In this document: in pieces, positions 31,365-35,317 of the stretch | Numbering within the stretch: the first letter of the stretch is position 1 | How the letters are laid out: every line of letters begins with the position of its first letter | Assembly (NCBI GenBank): GCA_040878325.1 | Contig: JBBDMM010000010.1 | Coordinates: forward strand, 232,658-267,974 | Length of the DNA stretch: 35,317 bases | Origin: Acidimicrobiia bacterium | Lineage (GTDB): Bacteria > Actinomycetota > Acidimicrobiia > Spongiisociales > UBA11373 | Direction of reading: 5' to 3' | The notes under the pieces: model-generated | Database searches by the model: none | What the model was told of the DNA's origin: nothing | What the model saw: only the letters and a program-made list of their open reading frames with translations | Translations under genes and position numbers: made by a program

Positions 31365-32363
31365 GTGGCGCTCATCGAGGTCGACCGTCTCGTCAAGGTC
31401 TATCCGGGAGGAGTCACTGCCGTCGATGGCATCTCGTTCTCCGTCGGCGAAGGCGAGATCTTCGGCTTCCTCGGCCCCAACGGCGCGGGGAAGACGACGA
31501 CCATTCGAGTGATCGTGACGCTGCTCGGGCCGACTTCGGGCACGGTCACGGTGCGCGGCGTCGATGTCGTCGCGAATCCGGAGATGGTGCGGCGTCAGAT
31601 CGGGTACGCCGCCCAGTTCATCGGGGTCGATGACGATCTGACCGCCTGGGAGAACCTCACCATGCAGGCGCGTCTCCATGGTCTCGATCGGGCCGAAGCC
31701 GAACGGCGCAGCGGCGAACTCCTCGAGGTGCTGGAGCTCTCCGGCGTCGCCGGGCGGCGAGCGGGCACTTTCAGTGGCGGCATGCGACGGCGGCTCGACC
31801 TCGGCCAGGCGTTGGTCCATGGCCCGCGGGTACTGTTCCTCGACGAGCCCACCACCGGCCTCGACCCGCAGACCCGGCGAGCATTGTGGGAGTACCTGCG
31901 CGAGTTGAACGGTGGCGGGGTGACGATCTTTCTGACCACCCAGTACCTCGAGGAGGCGGATGCGCTCGCATCCCGCCTCGCCATCATCGACCAGGGAGTG
32001 ATCGCAGTCGAAGGAACGCCATCAGCGCTCAAGCGGGCGTTGGGAGGCGACGCGATCACAGTGACCCTGACGGATGATTCGACACCAGCGGGTATCGACC
32101 AGGCGGCAGACGTGCTCCAGCGGTTCTCGGATGCCGGCAACGCCGCCCGCTACGACCGTTCCATCAAGATCTTCACCAGCGCCGCGTCGAGCCGGCTGGC
32201 CGAGGTGGTGAGGGCGCTGGATGCAGCCTCGATCAAGGTGGCGCGACTGGAACTGTCGGAGCCCACGATGGACGACGTCTTCCTCCGCCACACCGGGAGC
32301 AGGATGCGGGTGGAGGAGTCGAAGCCCCCGAGCCGGTTGCGAATGGTGGGGCGGCGCCGATGA
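31365..32363 (+). CDS. ABC transporter ATP-binding protein, DrrA type
   Basis: A 332-residue ATPase of the daunorubicin-resistance type. Walker A GPNGAGKTT is at 37-45, signature FSGGMRRR at 136-143, Walker B and D-loop LFLDEPTTGLD at 157-167, and TTQYLEEADALASR follows, where DrrA-type proteins have Gln in place of the switch His. The C-terminal DUF4162-like domain (about 225-315) ends ELSEPTMDDVFLRHTG, as in DrrA. The permease gene overlaps its stop. Family members export antibiotics, lipids or other hydrophobic compounds. No biosynthetic cluster is nearby, so the substrate is unknown. Confidence 0.92.
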   Translation: MALIEVDRLVKVYPGGVTAVDGISFSVGEGEIFGFLGPNGAGKTTTIRVIVTLLGPTSGTVTVRGVDVVANPEMVRRQIGYAAQFIGVDDDLTAWENLTMQARLHGLDRAEAERRSGELLEVLELSGVAGRRAGTFSGGMRRRLDLGQALVHGPRVLFLDEPTTGLDPQTRRALWEYLRELNGGGVTIFLTTQYLEEADALASRLAIIDQGVIAVEGTPSALKRALGGDAITVTLTDDSTPAGIDQAADVLQRFSDAGNAARYDRSIKIFTSAASSRLAEVVRALDAASIKVARLELSEPTMDDVFLRHTGSRMRVEESKPPSRLRMVGRRR

Positions 32364-33130
32364 GGAGGAGCATCCGGGAGTCCGCCATCCTCTGGGCCCG
32401 CCAGATGAAGAAGCTGGTGCGGATTCCGCTGCTGCTGTTCTTTGCGCTCGCTCAGCCGTTGATCTTTCTGATCCTGTTCAGTCAGGTGTTCGGCAATCTC
32501 GATCGGCTGCCGGGCTTCGCCTACGACTCGTATCTGCAGTTCCTGGTGCCGAGCATCGTCGCCCTCACCGCGCTTAATTCGGCGTTTCAGTCGGGAATCG
32601 GCATGGTCGGCGACATCGAAGACGGCATGCTCGACAAGTTCCTGATCGCCCCGATCAAGCGGTCGAGCATCCTGCTGGGCAAGGTATTCGCCGATGCCAC
32701 TCGCGCCGCGGCTCAGGCGACCGTGATCGTGCTGGTCTCACTGCTGATGGGGGCGCGTTTCGCCACCGGAATCGGCGGAGTCGCCGCGATGGTGGTGCTG
32801 GCCGCCCTGTTCGGCATCGCCTGGGCGGGGCTGTCCAACATCATCGCCCTTCGCACCCGCAACGGTGAGCTGACGATGATCGTCGGTATCCTCATCACTT
32901 TCCCGGTGTTGTTCCTGTCCACCGCCTTCATGCCGGCGATCCTGTTGCCCGACTGGCTCGACACCGTGTCTGCCTTCAATCCGATCACATACATCGTCGA
33001 GGCATTGCGGGCCTTGGTGAACACGGGGTGGGATTGGGGCGCCATTGGCGAAGCCCTGGCGGTCACTGGAGGATTGGCGGTGGTGACCTTCACGGGTGCG
33101 ACCATGGCCTTTCGCAAGGCGATCGGCTGA
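32360..33130 (+). CDS. ABC-2 type permease, DrrB type
   Basis: The 256-residue membrane partner of the preceding ATPase, with about six hydrophobic segments. The family signatures PLIFLILFSQVFG, GIGMVGDIEDGMLDKFLIAPIKRSSILLGK and FNPITYIVEALRALVNTG are typical of DrrB. The ATG at 32360 overlaps the DrrA-type stop (ATGA). Unlike the minus-strand exporter at 18805-21316, there is a single permease, which would work as a homodimer. Confidence 0.92.
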   Translation: MRRSIRESAILWARQMKKLVRIPLLLFFALAQPLIFLILFSQVFGNLDRLPGFAYDSYLQFLVPSIVALTALNSAFQSGIGMVGDIEDGMLDKFLIAPIKRSSILLGKVFADATRAAAQATVIVLVSLLMGARFATGIGGVAAMVVLAALFGIAWAGLSNIIALRTRNGELTMIVGILITFPVLFLSTAFMPAILLPDWLDTVSAFNPITYIVEALRALVNTGWDWGAIGEALAVTGGLAVVTFTGATMAFRKAIG

Positions 33131-33152
33131 GCCCGCCCGTCCTCGGCAGACC

Positions 33153-33158
33153 TAGCCT
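33153..33158 (+). promoter_or_regulatory. Putative -10 box of leaderless MBL-rph-rdgB operon
   Basis: TAGCCT ends 7 nt before the GTG at 33166. No Shine-Dalgarno sequence is present. Confidence 0.5.
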
Positions 33159-33165
33159 CTCGGTC

Positions 33166-33909
33166 GTGCGTCTCTCGGTACTCGGTTCGAACGGCACCTA
33201 TCCCACCGCGGGGCGCCCTGCGTCCGGATACCTGATCACTGCGGCCGGAACCACGTTGGCCCTCGACCTTGGTCACGGGGTCTTCATGGCCCTGGTCGAG
33301 AAGACCGCGAGGCCCGACGCCGTCGTGCTCAGCCATGGGCATCCCGACCACTGTGCCGACCTGTTCGCCCTCTTCAATTCCCTGCGGTTCGGTGATCCGT
33401 CGGGATGGGGCGTTCCGGTGTGGGCACCGCCCGGGCTTGCCGAACGATTCGCTGGCTTCCTCGGCGTGGGACGGGATCACCCGCTGTTCTCGGTCTTCGC
33501 CTTCGAGGCCGTCAGGCCCGGTGACCGTCGCCGGGTCGGGTCGATCGAGGTGGAGTTCGGGGCCGCGGTGCATTCGGCTCCCGCGCTGGTGACCGCCGTC
33601 GTCGCCGACGGAAGGCGTCTGGTCTACAGCGGTGACACCGGCCCCGGAGGCGACCTCGAGCGCCTGGCGGAGGGGTGCGACCTTCTGCTCGTCGAGGCTT
33701 CGATGCAGGGCGAGCCGGGAACCGGGCGTTACCCCTTTCACCTGTTTGCGTCCGAGGCCGGCGAGGTGGCGACGCGGGCCGCGGTCCGCCGCCTGATCGT
33801 GACGCACCTCGCCCCTACGCTGGATCCCCAGGTGTCGGTTCGAGAAGCCGCCGCCCGGTTCGACGGACCGGTGGACCATGCGGTCCCGGGGATGGAGGTG
33901 GAGCTTTGA
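33166..33909 (+). CDS. Metallo-beta-lactamase-fold phosphodiesterase, Rv1339-like
   Basis: A 247-residue MBL-fold hydrolase with the HGHPDH metal site (His57, His59, Asp61, His62), a GDTGPG loop carrying the bridging Asp, and a late His in VTHLAP. Its place before rph and rdgB is the same as that of mycobacterial Rv1339, reported as an atypical cAMP phosphodiesterase. Similarity and synteny make cyclic-nucleotide hydrolysis the best guess; an RNase Z-like role is an alternative. The GTG at 33166 follows TAGCCT by 7 nt. Its stop overlaps the TTG of rph, so all three genes are coupled. Confidence 0.88.
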   Translation: MRLSVLGSNGTYPTAGRPASGYLITAAGTTLALDLGHGVFMALVEKTARPDAVVLSHGHPDHCADLFALFNSLRFGDPSGWGVPVWAPPGLAERFAGFLGVGRDHPLFSVFAFEAVRPGDRRRVGSIEVEFGAAVHSAPALVTAVVADGRRLVYSGDTGPGGDLERLAEGCDLLLVEASMQGEPGTGRYPFHLFASEAGEVATRAAVRRLIVTHLAPTLDPQVSVREAAARFDGPVDHAVPGMEVEL

Positions 33910-34607
33910 CCGATCGGAAGCCCGACGAGTTGCGCCCGGTGCGCTTGACGCGCGGTTACACCGAGATGACTCCGGGTTCAGTGCTGGTGGAAATGGGCCG
34001 CACCAGGGTCCTGTGCACCGCATCCTTCGACACCGACGTCCCGCCGTGGATGCGGCACCAGGGCAAGGGCTGGATGACCGCCGAGTATTCGATGCTTCCC
34101 GGATCCACTCCAGAACGGGTCCCCCGGTCTTCGCTGAGCGGGGGCCGGACGAAAGAGATTCAGCGACTGATCGGGCGTTCGCTCCGGGCGGTGGTCGACC
34201 TCTCGAGGATGGGCGAAGCCGTCATTCGGGTCGACTGTGACGTGCTTCAGGCTGACGGTGGCACCCGCACCGCATCCATCACCGGAGCCTGGGTCGCCGT
34301 CAAGGACGCAGTGGCCGCCGGCCTGGCTGCCGGGGTGCTCATCGCCGATCCGGTCATCGACCATTGCGCGGCGATCAGTGTGGGGGTGGTCGACGGTGTT
34401 CCCATACTCGACCTCGACTATGAATTGGACGTCGCGGCCGACGTCGACATGAACGTGGTGATGACTGGCAGCGGCGGGATCATCGAGATCCAGGGAACCG
34501 CCGAGCGGTCGCCCTTCGACCGGCCGAAACTCGACCGTCTCCTCGACCTGGCCGCCGGAGGCATCGAACAGCTCCTGGCAGCCCAACGCCTCGCCCTGGC
34601 GCCGTGA
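33906..34607 (+). CDS. rph: Ribonuclease PH
   Basis: A 233-residue phosphorolytic 3' exoribonuclease that trims tRNA precursors and other RNA 3' ends, acting as a hexamer. Core family stretches are all present: [82 protein letters not shown], and [20 protein letters not shown] with metal-binding acidic residues. The start is a TTG at 33906, which overlaps the upstream stop and has GGAGG about 8 nt before it. Conserved neighbours rdgB and the MBL protein support the call. Confidence 0.96.
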   Translation: MTDRKPDELRPVRLTRGYTEMTPGSVLVEMGRTRVLCTASFDTDVPPWMRHQGKGWMTAEYSMLPGSTPERVPRSSLSGGRTKEIQRLIGRSLRAVVDLSRMGEAVIRVDCDVLQADGGTRTASITGAWVAVKDAVAAGLAAGVLIADPVIDHCAAISVGVVDGVPILDLDYELDVAADVDMNVVMTGSGGIIEIQGTAERSPFDRPKLDRLLDLAAGGIEQLLAAQRLALAP

Positions 34608-35197
34608 TCAGGCGCGTCGTCGTCGCCACCAAGAACCCTCACAAGGCAGCCGAGGTCGCCGCGGTGTTGGCGCGGGTGCTCCCCGGTCTCGGGCTGGTGG
34701 ATGGCCTCGAGTGGCCCGACGTCGACGAGACCGGCGCGACGCTCGAAGAGAACGCCATCCTCAAGGCTCGGGCGGTGGCGCGAGCGACCGGACACGACGC
34801 CATTGCCGACGACACCGGACTCGAGGTCGACGCCCTCGGGGGCGCGCCCGGCGTCCGCTCCTCGCGCTACGCCGGCGAGAGCGCTTCGTACGCGGAGAAC
34901 CGGGCTGCGCTCCTCGATGCGATGAGAGGGCGTTCGGATCGCCAGGCCCGCTTTCGTACCGTGGTCGCACTGGTGACCGCCGGGGGAGAGACCATCACCG
35001 CTTCGGGGACGCTGGAGGGCCGGATCACCGAAGCACCCCGCGGCGAGGGCGGCTTCGGCTACGACCCTGTCTTCGAGGTCGACCGCCGCACGCTGGCAGA
35101 GTTGGGCGAGGCGGAGAAGAACCAGATGAGCCATCGCGCCCGAGCGCTGGAGGCGCTGGCCGGGATCCTTGTGGAGCGGGGGTGGTCGAGCGACTGA
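34604..35197 (+). CDS. rdgB: XTP/dITP pyrophosphatase (HAM1/RdgB)
   Basis: A 197-residue house-cleaning enzyme that hydrolyses dITP, ITP and XTP to monophosphates, keeping deaminated purines out of DNA and RNA. The TKNPHKAAE loop near the N-terminus, the [11 protein letters not shown] metal-binding loop, the FGYDPVF specificity motif and the SHRARAL ending are all present. The GTG at 34604 overlaps the rph stop (GTGA). It is the last gene of the operon seen here; no terminator is visible before the direct repeat that follows. Confidence 0.95.
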   Translation: MIRRVVVATKNPHKAAEVAAVLARVLPGLGLVDGLEWPDVDETGATLEENAILKARAVARATGHDAIADDTGLEVDALGGAPGVRSSRYAGESASYAENRAALLDAMRGRSDRQARFRTVVALVTAGGETITASGTLEGRITEAPRGEGGFGYDPVFEVDRRTLAELGEAEKNQMSHRARALEALAGILVERGWSSD

Positions 35198-35218
35198 TAT
35201 TGGGATCCAGGGTGCCCG

Positions 35219-35317
35219 ATTTGGTGGAGGAGGGCCGACCGGCGTCTGTTCGGCCCGAGAACCGGTACGGCCGCCATGGGGTTGGGGCCCCATTTGGTGG
35301 AGGAGGGCCGACCGGCG
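35219..35317. repeat. 26-bp direct repeat, two copies, running off the window end
   Basis: An identical 26-bp sequence starting ATTTGGTGGAGGAGG is at 35219-35244 and 35292-35317, with starts 73 bp apart. The 47 bp between are GC-rich with no gene. The second copy ends exactly at the window edge, so the true length and number of copies are unknown. Confidence 0.85.

Noticed and set aside
32713-34023. 436-codon open frame on the minus strand opposite the permease, MBL and rph genes
   Set aside because: It spans three conserved plus-strand genes and carries no motif.
35219-35317. Two 26-bp repeats with a 47-bp gap, as the start of a CRISPR array
   Set aside because: Only two copies, a long spacer, no dyad symmetry in the repeat and no cas gene nearby. 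Kept as a direct repeat only.

Overview
This window is a dense, high-GC stretch of a bacterial chromosome, almost certainly from an actinobacterium and most likely an uncultured Acidimicrobiia-type lineage. The class is an inference. It rests on strong G/C third-position bias, frequent GTG and TTG starts, many starts preceded only by a TANNNT -10 box (leaderless transcripts), lipoproteins with Thr/Ala-rich linkers, and gene orders also found in mycobacteria: phosphomannomutase with a SIS-domain isomerase and an S-adenosylhomocysteine hydrolase nearby, and a metallo-beta-lactamase-fold protein followed by rph and rdgB. No transposase, integrase, prophage or convincing CRISPR array is visible. 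The left half is mostly housekeeping and the right half is more accessory.

Layout, left part. Bases 18-2516 hold a sugar-phosphate operon (phosphomannomutase/phosphoglucomutase, a small Trm112-like zinc protein, a phosphoglucose/phosphomannose isomerase), followed by an archaeal-type S-adenosylhomocysteine hydrolase. An unusual FtsH-like AAA+ protease (4020-5804, minus) and comF (plus) diverge from a palindrome-rich spacer. Bases 6799-10349 form a tightly overlapped run of hpf, a LuxR-type response regulator, a HEAT-repeat protein and an HD-GYP protein. It joins a ribosome-hibernation factor to what looks like a second-messenger signalling unit. Then come secA, prfB with its programmed +1 frameshift site, ftsE-ftsX, smpB and ssrA (tmRNA), so protein export, termination, cell division and ribosome rescue are adjacent.

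Layout, right part. After ssrA there is a possibly truncated ORF, two divergent lipoproteins (a COG4315-type repeat protein and a cupredoxin), a three-gene ABC-2 exporter, a thiI-like gene, a membrane-anchored Thr-linker protein and the azlCD amino-acid exporter. Bases 24672-27714 hold an overlapping trio: a DUF885 zinc hydrolase, a six-Asp-box beta-propeller and a MoaD/ThiS-type beta-grasp protein whose tail is GG followed by two residues. This is the best candidate here for an undescribed system. A DUF983 protein, a PilT-like ATPase, a lipoprotein/polytopic membrane protein pair, a DrrAB-type exporter and the MBL-rph-rdgB cluster follow. The window ends inside a direct repeat.

Two themes run through the non-coding DNA. 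About ten genes have a TANNNT-like box 7-9 nt before the start codon and no Shine-Dalgarno sequence. Seven spacers carry short tandem repeats with a strict 7-bp period, three of them next to a shared 15-bp word, and some fold into large hairpins.
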